NCBI GenBank assembly: GCA_021432635.1
Contig: MU270051.1
Location: 558,001-622,000 of the forward strand
From: Thozetella sp. PMI_491
Lineage: Eukaryota > Ascomycota > Sordariomycetes > Chaetosphaeriales > Chaetosphaeriaceae
DNA: 64,000 nucleotides
Direction of reading: 5' to 3'
Shown one piece after another: positions 34,205 to 44,505 of this stretch; the first letter of the stretch is position 1; each line of letters begins with the position of its first letter. Under the pieces are notes generated by a model that had not been told where the DNA came from, ran no database searches, and saw only the letters and a program-made list of their open reading frames with translations. The position numbers and the translations under genes are program-made.

Positions 34205-35213
34205 GAATGAGGTAATGCTTAACTATATATCATAAATGCCAGAATTTGCAACAGAACATAAGTACCTACCTAAGTAATGCATCATTTTGCGTGTGTGCCT
34301 TCGCGCAAGTGAAGAAGGCACACTAAAAGTACGTACCTATTAATGACTCGCGCTCTTAGTAAGTTAATTTAGGTTTAAAATTATCGATACCACCATTCGC
34401 TAGGTTGTGATTAATGAAGCTTTGGCTTGCAAACGACAGGATTCTATCTTTACTTCTTCTCTTTCTTTTGGCCTAGATAGCCCCTTAGCAGGCGCCCGCA
34501 AGGCTTCTTAGTAGTATCAATCTCAACGTGACGGACTGACCTAGGCACATCCAGTCATTAATACTACTCCATTGCCCACAGTCCATCGTCCATAGCACGG
34601 GCATGCTGACCCTGTAACCCATGCGAATACTTCTAAAGCGCAGGTTTCCGCAACGCTCTCGCGCCATCTCAGCTTTCTATTGCTCGGTCAATTGTTTCCT
34701 TCGATAGGCACCTCTGGAATAGTCTAGCTAGGCTAACAATTTACATAAAGACTAAATACATACCCCCATCGAGCGTAGCCTTAAGTCACCGAGGCTGGCC
34801 GCACCCCAGCGGAGAGTGCTTAGAGTCAGTATCATTCTACAAGCCTCACCTCTGGTACGATCTACCACATCACGTCGGCCACACTAACTCCACACGGAAA
34901 TATATTGAAACCCCGCAATCAAGATACAAAGTTAGTCTAGTTTCCAGGGCAAGGCAGCACATTAGAATGGAAAAGTGATTGATCTTATTGTTCCCGCAGT
35001 GTCATGTATCCAAATTTAACCAGTCCTCCCCTTCCAAGAGGGTCGAGTAATCTCCAAGTTACGAAATCCCAGTACCTATTGTAGTGTAATCTATAACCTA
35101 GCTGTAGATGGCCCTGTCTTAACACGTACAAGACGGCACATTTTCGTGAGGAATGCCAGGCTGTAAGCCTTTCGTGTAGGTCCCCAGGCATGTTAAGTAG
35201 CGCAATAGCTTAC
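34205..35213. other. Intergenic spacer
   Basis: No gene recognised. AT-rich near 34205-34470, otherwise plain. Confidence 0.35.
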
Positions 35214-35643
35214 TCAAGCTCTGGGTTTGTCACTTTTAGAAGTGCTCTGGCCGCCCACAGGTAGGTACAGTTCATAGTTTTGCAGCATTCTTTCGGCCGG
35301 TGGAACTTCACTACGGCGGTTCTCGTAGAGCCATCGCGTCATGGACGAGGTTGAAGATGAGGGTAGTTTGAGTGTCTGACCACCGGATGGGTATCTTCTG
35401 TAAAGAATTGTTAAAAGTGGCCCGAGAAAGGTGTCAGAATCTCCGACGAGGTGGCCCAACCTGCGATGGATGCATGCGGCGCCTGTGGCAAGCCCTGGGG
35501 GCGGATTATGCCCGCTGCAGCTCATGATTTTAGCGAGAGCAGAGAAATCCAACATAGTGGGCGGGATATACGTACCAATGTCCCTGGCACAGGGGGCATA
35601 GAGATGGCTCGACATTTAGAGAAGAGTATGAGTTGCTGTCCAT
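35214..35643 (-). CDS. Candidate small two-exon gene (122 aa), unknown
   Basis: Exons 35643-35576 and 35514-35214, with a 61-nt intron (GTACGT donor, GCTGCAG acceptor) in phase 2 on both sides. The splice joins PLCQGHW to CGHNPPPG, so the product has a CPLCQGHWCGH cluster that could bind metal. It then reads GAACIHRRLGHLVGDSDTF and PSGGQTLKLPSSSTSSMTRW, with no signal peptide. An ATG at 35615 in another register gives a 133-codon unspliced frame and is the alternative. No homology recognised; support is only the open frame and good splice signals. Confidence 0.3.
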
Positions 35644-36510
35644 GGTGGGATGACTGGGAGAACTTGGTAGTGAAGTAACTAGGGAGAGCCTCAACTCGTT
35701 AATTGTACAGAAATTGCGCCTTCAAGTTCGATGTCAAATTAACTAGGGCAATGGACTTGGGAAGCAAACAGAAAGCCGACCGCATCTCTCTGTATTTATC
35801 CTTTCGAGTCTTGGAGTCGCCATAGTGCGCGCGTCACCTCGCTCGACATGGCGCAGCCCCTTTTTGCAGGTTGGAGCCCACGGAATTGTCGTTTTGACGG
35901 CGTGGGACTCGCAGTCATTCTCGAGAGCCCTGCCAATCCGTTCAAGGTTGCTTTGGGTCTCGGTCTCATCCCCTGTGCCCTGGATGGGGGTGGGCGCCGA
36001 GGCCACCAATTCGTGTGGTGTCGCAGATACCTGCTCTTGAATTGTCGTTTTGTCGAGCATGACTAGTGTTTGTGCAGGCAACGTCCAGGTCAACGGCCAA
36101 TTAGGCTTGCTTGACAACTGCAGCTCGTCTGATAGGCTCACAATCCCAGTGACACGGGAGGACGACTCCACAAATTGTCGTTTTGTAAAGACCGCCTCGT
36201 TGTTTGGCGCACTATGCCGATTTGGGTGCGCCACAGTCCTGCGAAGCTGCATATGGCGTCGTACAAGGCAGCTCAGGATTGTCGTTTTGCTCATGACCCA
36301 TGCCCGTTCCATGTCCTTTCAGCCTCTTCAGTCCAATCGTCAGCAGGAAAGATACAAGACACTTGTGCCTCAGGTTGCCCTGGATTTCCGCCGCGGATGC
36401 CTGCTGGACTTGGTTAAATAGCGCGAGCGCAAACCCGCTGCCCTCCACCCCAATTCCCCAATTCACGCGCGCTTTGGACCGCTCTGCTCACCCGCCCCTA
36501 TGCCATCAAA
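35644..36510. promoter_or_regulatory. Upstream region of the Clr5 gene with four copies of a 12-mer
   Basis: Contains ATTGTCGTTTTG at 35885-35896, 36041-36052, 36174-36185 and 36278-36289, all in the same orientation, with spacings of 156, 133 and 104 bp that shrink toward the gene. A complement frame of 189 codons (35743-36312) overlaps them, but the copies fall in different reading phases, so the repeat is a DNA-level feature. It could be a binding site for a regulator of the downstream gene (inference). Confidence 0.5.
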
Positions 36511-38711
36511 ATGAATCAAGCTCATGAGCAAGCACCGGGCAACAACAATAATAACGGAGCTAGCGCAATGGACCAACCATTTCGGGATTCCCTCCCCTTA
36601 CAAGCCAGCCAGGCTCCGTTTGCCTTCATAGCGCATGGTTATTCGCCGTCGGAGTCTATGTACCACACGCCTATACTCGCCGGGACTCCCACTAGTTCCC
36701 ACGCGCTGTCTCCTGACGGCAGCGACGGAGTCAGTGGCGCAGGTACGCGACCAGCGACCGACATTCCGCAGTCGCAAGCCAGTGCCCGCGCAGAAGACAC
36801 CGCCCGCATGCCCCCTCCTACACAGCTAGCCCAAGCTAAAGAAACTGCTCCGGTCCAATTTACCGTCAACCCCCCAAGGCTTGCACGCAAGCCTAAGTCT
36901 CGAACTTTGAAGGAACACGATTTCGCACCTCACAAGGACCGCATCATCCACCTGCATCTACAAGAAGGCCAGACCCTGTTGGAAATCAGCAAGAAACTTC
37001 GAGAAGAGAACGGATTCGAGGCTACGTTTGTTCCTCCAGTCTAGAACCTAGAAAGCTATCGAAGCACCGCTAACCATCGCACTCAGCGAACGCCAGTACC
37101 TATACCAGCTCAGAAAATGGGGGTTGGGGAAGAACATCAAGAAGCGCCGCATGGACTTCATCCTTCAAAAAGAAAACGAAAGAGACCCAGACAAGCCCAT
37201 GCTTGCTTTTACCATCGGTGGCCAGCAGGTTCCCAGGAAAAAGATCGAACGAGCCAAGAAGAGGCAAAGGACAGTCGATCAAACCGCAGACCCAAGTATG
37301 ATGTCCCCGATTAAGAATATCTTCCACCCGGGTGGCAAAGCTGAAATATTGCTAACACCATGAAGCAACACCAAGCAGCATCACCTACGGTACCCCAGTT
37401 CCCTCGCCGCAGGCCATTTTCATCCCTTCCACTATGCCCCTGAATAATGCCCCTCCGAGTCCTACTTTGTCAACAGTCACAGCTATCATGGAGAGAAAGC
37501 TCTCATTCCATGGTCAAAGTCCACAACTACGACCCGCGAGTTTGGCCGTAGGAGCATCGGCCGTCGCCCCCTATCCCGAGTATGGTGTTGCTCAACGACT
37601 AGCAAAAGATATCGAGCTACGGCACCGGCTTCAGTATCTACAGCAGCAATTTCCAAACGACCAATCAGCTATCATCAATACTCTAAAGGACCTTCAGTAC
37701 TTCAATTGGAATCTAGGGCGGTTCACATCCGCTGGAGAATTTGCCCGAAGCCGCTTGAGTCTGTGTCGTCTAGTTTATGGAGCTCAGAGTTTTGATGCAA
37801 TCCATGCAATGGCGGATTTGGCAATTGTCTTATACCACCAAGGCCATATCAACGCCGCCGAAATGCTCCAACTCAGAGCCTTTGAATGGTCAAGGGTGTT
37901 AGGAGGAGACCAGACTTCTCAAACAGCTATCTATAAGCACCAACTCGGAGTTATTATTTCTGCGAAAGGCAAGAACAAGCAAGCGTATCTCTTGTTGTCG
38001 GAAGCAATGATCACGTACAAACAAGTCTATGGAGAGGGCTGCAGCCATATCATTGGATGTCTTGCGGATATACTTCATTTGCCATCAGAAAACTGGACCG
38101 ACCAGATTGTACAAGACTCTCTACGCACGATCTCCAAGACAGCGATACCCGCACACCGCAAGCTTAACATGGGACGATTGCTTCTCGGCGTTTGCGGCTA
38201 CTACAACAGCGTTGGCGAATACAATCGAGCAATGGAGGTTGGTACTAGGGGCCTTAACTTATTGGTGGAAACACAGGGCAGCGAGAACGGATACGCGTAC
38301 ACGGCGGCAGGGACATTGGTGGAATCTCAACTACATATGGGCCTCACGGATGCCGCATATATGTTATCTACCCTCGCGCTGAGGCATGTGAAGCACTGCT
38401 TTGGTATAGGTCATCTCGCAACACTGGTCGCTGAGACTACGATGGTAGAATGCTTTTTACACCAAGGGCTATTTGCCGATGCAGAGACTTGGGCAAGGAG
38501 GGCGTTGAAGCAAATGATAGAATTGGTTGGGGAGAAGAACGTGAAATCAATAGTTTTGCTTGAATTTCTTGCTGTGGCTCTGAAGAACCAGGGATACCAC
38601 GAGGAAGCAATCGCAACTCGAGACAAGGTTTATAGGTTTTTGGCGGAAGATACACCTAACTCTGTACTGACTAGACAGTGTCTGGCTTCACTGGAAACCT
38701 GGAGGGTTTGA
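36511..38711 (+). CDS. Clr5-domain protein with TPR-like C-terminus (3 exons, 690 aa)
   Basis: Exons 36511-37025, 37087-37331 and 37399-38711 (2073 nt in frame). Intron 1 (61 nt) has GCTAAC and CTCAG. Its removal restores the Clr5 core: the end GFEAT joins ERQYLYQLRKWGLGKN, the family's typical helix. Intron 2 (67 nt, GTGGCA to CCCAG) is phase 1 on both sides. Residues about 130-200 are the Clr5 domain (after Ser/Pro-rich disorder); from about 255 on are repeated helix pairs (AGEFARSRLSLCRLVYGAQS, NAAEMLQLRAFEWSRVLGG, DAETWARRALKQMIELVGEK) like TPRs. Clr5-domain proteins are putative DNA-binding or regulatory proteins named after fission yeast Clr5, which acts in silencing. Nuclear role inferred. 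Confidence 0.75.
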
Positions 38712-39870
38712 AAGTAAAGAAGATTGACTATTGAATACATGGCTTCGAATTGATGAGAATGAGAAGTGTACAAGTTTGAGTCGTCCAAGCAACTAGTAAA
38801 GGGGCTACTCATGTAGGTTATAAATAGGAATTTTCGTAGCGATTATGATCAACAGGAGGCACCCATATTCGAGGGCTGCAAGTTAGCACTTATGTTTCAG
38901 TACACTTTTTTTTTATTAAAAAAATATCTCGGGGAGGCCCCAAAGTTCCCTTATGTTATTCCGGGCTCTCCCGTGTACCGGAGGTGATACCGTTTGAAAG
39001 GTAATAATATTTGTTACGTGTTATAGGTTATCTTAAAGTTGGCTGGAGAGTGGAAATTCGGGGTCCAGGAAAGAAATCCAAGTTTGTTATCGACCAAACC
39101 GACCTCAGATATAGCGAGCAAGGAGAGTGGTCAACACCACCAATTTTATTGCTGTCTTTGGCTGCCGAGCCCGGACCAATTCGACGTAGACTTTTGTCGT
39201 AGATTTGGAGTCGCGGTAGTCCGGGATACCGGAAGTAGTCTATAGGCGTAGTCCTTGGGGTCGGTAGACACAAGTCCTTTGCTGGCAAGAAAGCTTATTG
39301 ACCAAGAGTCTAATTCATGACCGGTACTCTCGTTCGTGCTTTTGGCATTTTCGGCCGCTCCTGCGCTCCGAACCTCGGCGGTGGCCGGCGGATATTTAAA
39401 GTATTTATCACCAAATCAGCAGGCATTGAACAACCAAACCTAAACCAAGTCAGGCCACTCTGAAGTGGCATCCACGTGGGTTGCCCAATGTTCTTTCAGC
39501 ATCATAGGCAACAAGGAACCAAATCGCTTCTAAGACAATGACCTTTAAAGAGGTCAGCGTCACCGTTAGTATATCATTATTCTCGTCGCTAAACCGGGCT
39601 ACAACAAGTTTCGCTAACATGTAAACGTGACGCATGGGGTGCACTTGAAGTGGACGCTCCTGCCGATCTGCTTCGGTTGTACAGAGAACGTCGGGCTATA
39701 CGCGGAAGGCCGCGGCTCAACTTCTGCTTCCATTATCGTTGCCACCCGGTTACAGAATACGGCCACGAAATCCGTTCAGTGCAACGGCGAGAGACGTCGC
39801 CGTCCGAATCTTGCCTGAGCGGCGCTGGCAGGGCCCGTTTACGTTACCATCTCCATTAGCAGGAGTGGCC
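38712..39870. other. Intergenic spacer
   Basis: No gene recognised. The first 300 bp include T/A runs near 38907-38925. The rest is plain with shadows only. Confidence 0.35.
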
Positions 39871-40110
39871 TCAACCAACATCTCTGCCGCGTCGTTTGCA
39901 CCTCCTCAAACTTAAGATAGTGCATGAACATTTGGCGTAATTTCCAGAGAGACTGTGCGCTATCAACATTGGAGAGGGCCAAGCATGCCCAGCCCATATC
40001 TTCGTACAAATTTCGACCAGTCTAATCTCCAGGCAACGCGCATTTAGCGGTTGTATTAATGACCTCAATGGCACATATATCCAAGCCCACATATAAGCAC
40101 CGGACCAACT
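39871..40110 (-). pseudogene. Fragment of an unidentified gene next to the Harbinger relic
   Basis: The complement reads LYVGLDICAIEVINTTAK, a stop, then GRNLYEDMGWACLALSNVDS and AQSLWKLRQMFMHYLKFEEV. The pattern is coding-like and differs from the transposase, so it is probably the DNA into which the element inserted, or another gene's tail. Family not recognised. Confidence 0.35.
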
Positions 40111-40149
40111 CAACTGGAGGAACAGAAAGGGGGGTGGTGCCAGGATGCC

Positions 40150-40345
40150 CCCGGAACGCTGCATCTCGTAGGTAGTATTGGCATGCTGACACCCAGAAGC
40201 CGCGGGAGCGAGCGATATTGCATAGAGTGGAGTTGTGAGCACTGCCCTCGGTCCCAGCCAGCACAAAGAGAAGGTCCCATCAAATCTAACTGCACTAAAG
40301 ACGTTTTGTGATATCGTGGTGCCTTTCGACCGCATACAGTATCAT
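40150..40345 (-). pseudogene. Harbinger transposase, middle of the DDE domain (inverted block)
   Basis: The complement reads SKGTTISQNVFSAVRFDGTF, then in another frame LAGTEGSAHNSTLCNIARSR and ACQYYLRDAAF. This matches the family pattern RKGxxSQNV..DxxFxxVLAGWEGSAHDSxVL..YYLGDAGY, including the Asp after GSAH and the LRDAAF block for the second acidic position. Confidence 0.75.
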
Positions 40346-40692
40346 CTAGAGAACTGGAGAGAGAGTCGGAGAACAGCCCTGAGACTTGCAAGGAGTTATA
40401 CAATCTCTTCCACGCGCGCCTGCGCGTCGTCATCGAGAGAGTATTCGGCCAGCTAAAAAGGTAGAAGATCATACGGTCGAGCGCGCCAGAATATCCAATC
40501 AATACTCAGATAGCTATCGTATATGCAGTCACGGGTATACACAACTTCGTGCTGTTCGGTGGAAGTGAGGAAGCTGAGGATATTTTGCTGCAGGGGGAGA
40601 AGCTCTCGACCGCGCCCGACATATTAGTGGGTAAAAGTGCACCTAAAACCCGTGAAGCAATTGCAAGAACGGCGTGGTCTGAGTACCACTAG
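40337..40692 (+). pseudogene. Harbinger transposase, C-terminal part
   Basis: The + strand reads QYHLENWRESRRTAL, a frame change, ETCKELYNLFHARLRVVIER then VFGQLKR, a TAG where Trp or Arg would be usual, KIIRSSAPEYPINTQIAIVY and GIHNF, and ends REAIARTAWSEYH at a stop. This is the standard tail (KELFNLRHSSLRNVIERIFG, IHNF). In an intact gene it would follow the core block directly and in the same direction. Confidence 0.75.
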
Positions 40693-40702
40693 AGCTAGAT
40701 AT

Positions 40703-41758
40703 TTACTCTCCTCGCGCTTTCAGCCACTCTTTTATACACTCTCCCTTTAAGTCCTCCTCTAATACATTCCAGAACCGTGCCTGCTTCGCGACCCTTAACT
40801 GCTTCACACACTTCCACTGCTCGATCGGCGTAAGGGCATCACGATACCGTTCCTGAAAGTCTCTCAATGCAATATCAATGGCGTCATTGTCTTGGTTCCT
40901 CGCCAGTATGGAGGCAGCTTCCATTAGTGACTGCATTAGGGAGGCAGCTTCCGACCGATGAGACGACTTCCTTTGCGACCGGCTCGGATTTGGTGTCGAC
41001 CGGATCGAAGCTGTCTCGCTGACAGCCCTATAGCTGCTCGTACTTCTACGTTGGGTATCCTCCTCAGTAAGATCTTTGTCAGGGTTGTCGGTGCTGCTCC
41101 CCTCCTCGACGTCAGAGGGCGGAGGGATGTCAAACTCGAGATCAGGGAACAACTCGGAGGCGGCGGCGGCCCAGATATACTGGCCTGTTGCACTCTCTCG
41201 ATCGAAAATCTCCTCATACTGGGCAACGTTGCCAAGCGGAACAGTCTGGAGCCAGCGAGCCTTAGGGTACCGGCCGAGGAAAGAACTCCACTGGTTATCA
41301 CTGGCGAGAAGGAGACCGGTTTCTGGATCGATCCGGACACCAGTATTGGAGCGAAATGTCTTCCACGTACGGTATCGCTTCCTCTCGCTGGCGAACTTCT
41401 CAACGATCTTGTCTACTGACCACAGCAGTAGAGGGAACTCCACCTTGAGCTTCGTGCAGATCCGCTGGAAAGCAGGGCGTTGCTCCGCCGGCTTTACGAT
41501 GTTCCACGCGCCCCGACGCGCTTCCTCAAAAAACAACACGATAATACGATCCTGGACCTCTGGACCATATATCAGCTTCTTTGAGGGCCCAACTGTCTGT
41601 ACTTTCTTCCTCCCTGTGCCACTTTTGGCCTGTCTCCCACGCTTTCGTTTGCGGGACGGCACGGGAGCTTCGTTTTCGACCGCGAGATCGACGGGGCAAG
41701 GCTCGGCGGCGACGGGGATGCTCTCAATCGAGTCTCCGATGGATTCGTCGGTATTCAT
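40703..41758 (-). CDS. MYB/SANT-like DNA-binding protein of the Harbinger element (351 aa)
   Basis: Start set at the ATG 41758 (MNTDESIGDSIESIP); the frame is open 47 codons further up but without support. A basic patch (RKRKRGRQAKSGTGRKK) precedes a trihelix-type MYB/SANT domain (about residues 70-190) with the family's hallmark tail: FRSNTGVRIDPETGLLLASD, NQWSSFLGRYPKARWLQTVP and YEEIFDRESATGQ. A Ser-rich acidic linker and a C-terminal helix (PIEQWKCVKQLRVAKQARFW) follow. Family knowledge: it binds the transposon ends and helps the transposase. The frame is whole although its partner is broken. Tail to tail with the transposase C-terminus, 10 bp apart. Confidence 0.75.
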   Translation of the reverse strand: MNTDESIGDSIESIPVAAEPCPVDLAVENEAPVPSRKRKRGRQAKSGTGRKKVQTVGPSKKLIYGPEVQDRIIVLFFEEARRGAWNIVKPAEQRPAFQRICTKLKVEFPLLLWSVDKIVEKFASERKRYRTWKTFRSNTGVRIDPETGLLLASDNQWSSFLGRYPKARWLQTVPLGNVAQYEEIFDRESATGQYIWAAAASELFPDLEFDIPPPSDVEEGSSTDNPDKDLTEEDTQRRSTSSYRAVSETASIRSTPNPSRSQRKSSHRSEAASLMQSLMEAASILARNQDNDAIDIALRDFQERYRDALTPIEQWKCVKQLRVAKQARFWNVLEEDLKGECIKEWLKARGE

Positions 41759-42465
41759 ACTACCAGGGGAGCAAGAGCCACGCCGTAACAGTAACACCAC
41801 ACAAGATCGCGATACTGGCGTTTTAATCTCAGCAAATGAGTATATACACACTCCACGGCAGAGGTCGAAAACGCGAATGCTGACCCTGGGGAGATCCACC
41901 TAATTTAGCGCTTGCTCGACGAGGGTATCACGGTCTGGAAAAAAAAACGCGCACTGCAAAACATGTACTATCTTTAGATCAGCAACAAAGACTCAAATAT
42001 AATGCTTTAAAATCTGAGAAAAAACATTAAGATACAAATATATTATGAGAAATGCCAGTCAAAATTTCAGAGCATTTTCCCACTTGAAATATGTGGTGGT
42101 CGCTCGTTACAAGTTCAATTGTGATGCTATGATACCTTGTTATTTGTATGGGTGTCCACTTTATTTTGCAGTGCACGTTTTTTCTTCCAGACCGAGGGTA
42201 TCTAACAGTTCCACTTTTATTATCACACCCCAAGTTGTAGCTTGAAGTTCCGAAGGCGCGGGCTCCACGCCAACTTGGATCTGTAAGACTTGATTACATA
42301 AGATGGGCCATCCTTGTCAACACGGTTGCAGGGGTGCTAGCGGGTTCGGAGGGGCAGGCTTATCGATTAGATAGTGGCCGATTTTTTTTTTACAAACTCT
42401 GCGAGACGCACACCTTGTCGGCCGTTCGCCAACAACCCAATTGCGTTTGGACACCAGCTTCCAAG
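41759..42465. other. Intergenic, promoter side of DBP3
   Basis: AT-rich from about 41935 to 42240, then the DBP3 leader. A run of T lies near 42384-42392. No gene seen. Confidence 0.4.
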
Positions 42466-44439
42466 ATGTCAGTCCCCAAAAAGCACAGACGCGACGAGGA
42501 CGAGTCGCAGGCGACTCCGGTCTCCAAGAAGCTTAAAACCGACGTCGTAGCCCCCGCCGACGGCGACGATGCCGCTGCTCTGAAGGCGGAGAAGAAGCGC
42601 CGGAAGAAGGAGAAGAGAGAAAAAAAGGAAAAGGAGGAGAAGGAGGCCGAAGAGGGCAAGAAGGAGGAGAAGGTGAGCAAGAAGGAGAAGAAGGTAAAGA
42701 AGGACAAGAAGGACAAGAAAGAAAAGAAGGAGAAGAAAGAGAAGAAAAAGGACAAGAAATCCAGGGAGCAATCGGTCGAGGAAAAGTCCGACACGAACCC
42801 AGAAGCCGAGGGCGACGCCACCTCGGCCCCAGCGCCCAAGACGGAGACGAATGGCAGCGCCGTCAATGGCTCGTCAAACGGCCACCCGACGTACAAACAA
42901 TCTCCTGCCCTTGACGCGCTCCCTGCGGCCGACATCCAGGCCTACCTCGAGAAGCAGCAGATCACTATCTCGGACTCAGGATCCGCTTCCCAGCTACGCC
43001 CCATCCTCGAGTTCGCCCATATCCCGAGCTCCGACCTCGTCTCCAAGAACCCGTTCGCGACCTTCACGACCCCCACGCCCATCCAGGCCGCCTCATGGCC
43101 TTTCTCGCTCGCCGGTCGCGACATCATCGGCATCGCCGAGACGGGATCTGGCAAGACGTTCGCCTTTGCCCTTCCCTGCGTTGAGGCCCTGTCGCGGAGT
43201 GCCAAGCCTGCCCCATCCAAGGACAGGACGGTCCACGCGCGCGCGGTGATAGTCTCGCCGACCCGCGAGTTGGCCATGCAGACGCACGCCTCCATCTCCA
43301 CCCTCGCCTCTCTCGTCGGCCTGTCCGCCGTGTGCCTGTTCGGTGGCTCCAGCAAGGATGAACAGCGCGCGCTGTTGCGTAAGAACAGGGGCGCAGACAT
43401 TGTGGTTGCTACGCCCGGTCGGCTGAAGGACTTCCTCTCTGAGGGCTGTGTGTCCCTGGAGCAGGTACAGTTCGCGGTCCTGGACGAGGCTGATCGCATG
43501 TTGGACAAGGGCTTTGAGGAGGACATCAAGCTGATCCTTGGTCAATGCCCGGCGCGCGAGCAGCGGCAGACGCTGATGTTCACGGCTACCTGGCCCACCA
43601 GCGTTAGAGGCCTGGCCGAGGGCTTCATGGTGAACCCGGTCAAGATCACGATTGGCGGCAAGACCCGGGCCGGCGACGAGGATGAGGACGGCAACGGTAC
43701 GGTCGAGCTTCAGGCCAACAGCCGCATCACGCAGAAGGTCGAGGTGGTTGAGGCCCGTGGCAAGGAGTTCCGGCTGTTCCAGCTCCTCAAGGAAGCGCAG
43801 CAGGGCAAGGGCAAGAATGACAGGATCCTCGTCTTCTGCCTCTACAAGAAGGAAGCCGTGCGCGTGGAGCAGTTCCTGGAGCGCAAGGGCATCCGCGTCG
43901 CGAGCATCCACGGCGACCTTCGGCAGGAACAGCGGACACGGAGTCTAGAGGCGTTCAAGGCGGGAACAACGACCGTGCTGGTCGCTACCGATGTAGCCGC
44001 CCGTGGCTTGGACATTCCAGAGGTCAAGCTGGTCATTAACCTAACCGTAAGTTCTCTCTTCCTCTCGCGCCGGCACTGCATCAATCATCTAACATGCCAC
44101 AGTTCCCTCTCACCATCGAGGACTATGTCCACCGCATCGGCCGAACTGGACGCGCGGGTAAAGAAGGGAATGCCATCACGCTCTTCACCGAGCACGACAA
44201 GGCGCACTCAGGATCGTACGTTCCAATCCCTCTCTCTACCTTATCCGGCCCCTGGCCACTCTAGTCCCATGCTAACATGCGGTAGCCTGGTCAACATCCT
44301 CAAGGGTGCGAACCAAGAGGTCCCTGAAGACCTTCTCAAGTTTGGCACCACAGTCAAGAAGAAGGCACATGACTCATATGGCGCCTTCTTCAAGGACGTC
44401 GACATGAACAAGAAGGGTACCAAGATCACCTTCGATTAA
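42466..44439 (+). CDS. DBP3: ATP-dependent RNA helicase DBP3 (3 exons, 615 aa)
   Basis: Exons 42466-44046, 44103-44215 and 44286-44439. Introns are 56 and 70 nt with CTAAC branch points; all phases match (1848 nt). ATG chosen at [14 protein letters not shown]; the frame is open further up without support. A Lys/Glu-rich N-terminus of about 100 residues is typical of nucleolar helicases. DEAD-box motifs: Q motif region [11 protein letters not shown] near 200, AETGSGKT near 226, [27 protein letters not shown] near 340, [22 protein letters not shown], and across the first intron [18 protein letters not shown]3 works in the nucleolus in pre-60S ribosome assembly (27S pre-rRNA processing). Convergent with RFT1, 66 bp between stops. 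Confidence 0.93.
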   Translation: MSVPKKHRRDEDESQATPVSKKLKTDVVAPADGDDAAALKAEKKRRKKEKREKKEKEEKEAEEGKKEEKVSKKEKKVKKDKKDKKEKKEKKEKKKDKKSREQSVEEKSDTNPEAEGDATSAPAPKTETNGSAVNGSSNGHPTYKQSPALDALPAADIQAYLEKQQITISDSGSASQLRPILEFAHIPSSDLVSKNPFATFTTPTPIQAASWPFSLAGRDIIGIAETGSGKTFAFALPCVEALSRSAKPAPSKDRTVHARAVIVSPTRELAMQTHASISTLASLVGLSAVCLFGGSSKDEQRALLRKNRGADIVVATPGRLKDFLSEGCVSLEQVQFAVLDEADRMLDKGFEEDIKLILGQCPAREQRQTLMFTATWPTSVRGLAEGFMVNPVKITIGGKTRAGDEDEDGNGTVELQANSRITQKVEVVEARGKEFRLFQLLKEAQQGKGKNDRILVFCLYKKEAVRVEQFLERKGIRVASIHGDLRQEQRTRSLEAFKAGTTTVLVATDVAARGLDIPEVKLVINLTVSSLFLSRRHCINHLTCHSSLSPSRTMSTASAELDARVKKGMPSRSSPSTTRRTQDRTFQSLSLPYPAPGHSSPMLTCGSLVNILKGANQEVPEDLLKFGTTVKKKAHDSYGAFFKDVDMNKKGTKITFD

Positions 44440-44505
44440 GGATGAGATTGCATCTTGGCATTGAGAAAATGGAGTTGTTTCTATTAGCTAACTCACGGGC
44501 GGTCC

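Larger units (their letters stand above)
40150..41758. mobile_element. PIF/Harbinger DNA transposon relic, rearranged
   Basis: Three parts belong together by family knowledge: the DDE transposase core (complement, about 40345-40150), the transposase C-terminus (+, about 40337-40692) and a MYB/SANT-like protein (complement, 41758-40703). PIF/Harbinger elements normally carry these two genes. The N-terminal half of the transposase was not found. Terminal inverted repeats and three-base target duplications were not located by eye, so the true ends are unknown. The element is dead: the transposase is split, inverted in part and carries at least one frame change and one stop. Confidence 0.75.

Noticed and set aside
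35743-36312. 189-codon complement frame upstream of the Clr5 gene
   Set aside because: No recognisable content. The 12-mer copies inside it fall in different phases, so it does not behave like a repeat protein.
41076-41903. 275-codon frame on + opposite the MYB/SANT gene
   Set aside because: Antisense shadow; the complement frame has the recognisable domain.
42390-42935. 181-codon complement frame rich in Phe/Ser
   Set aside because: Antisense shadow of the Lys/Glu-rich DBP3 N-terminus.
43093-43911. 272-codon complement frame opposite DBP3
   Set aside because: Antisense shadow of a clear DEAD-box gene with GC-rich codons.
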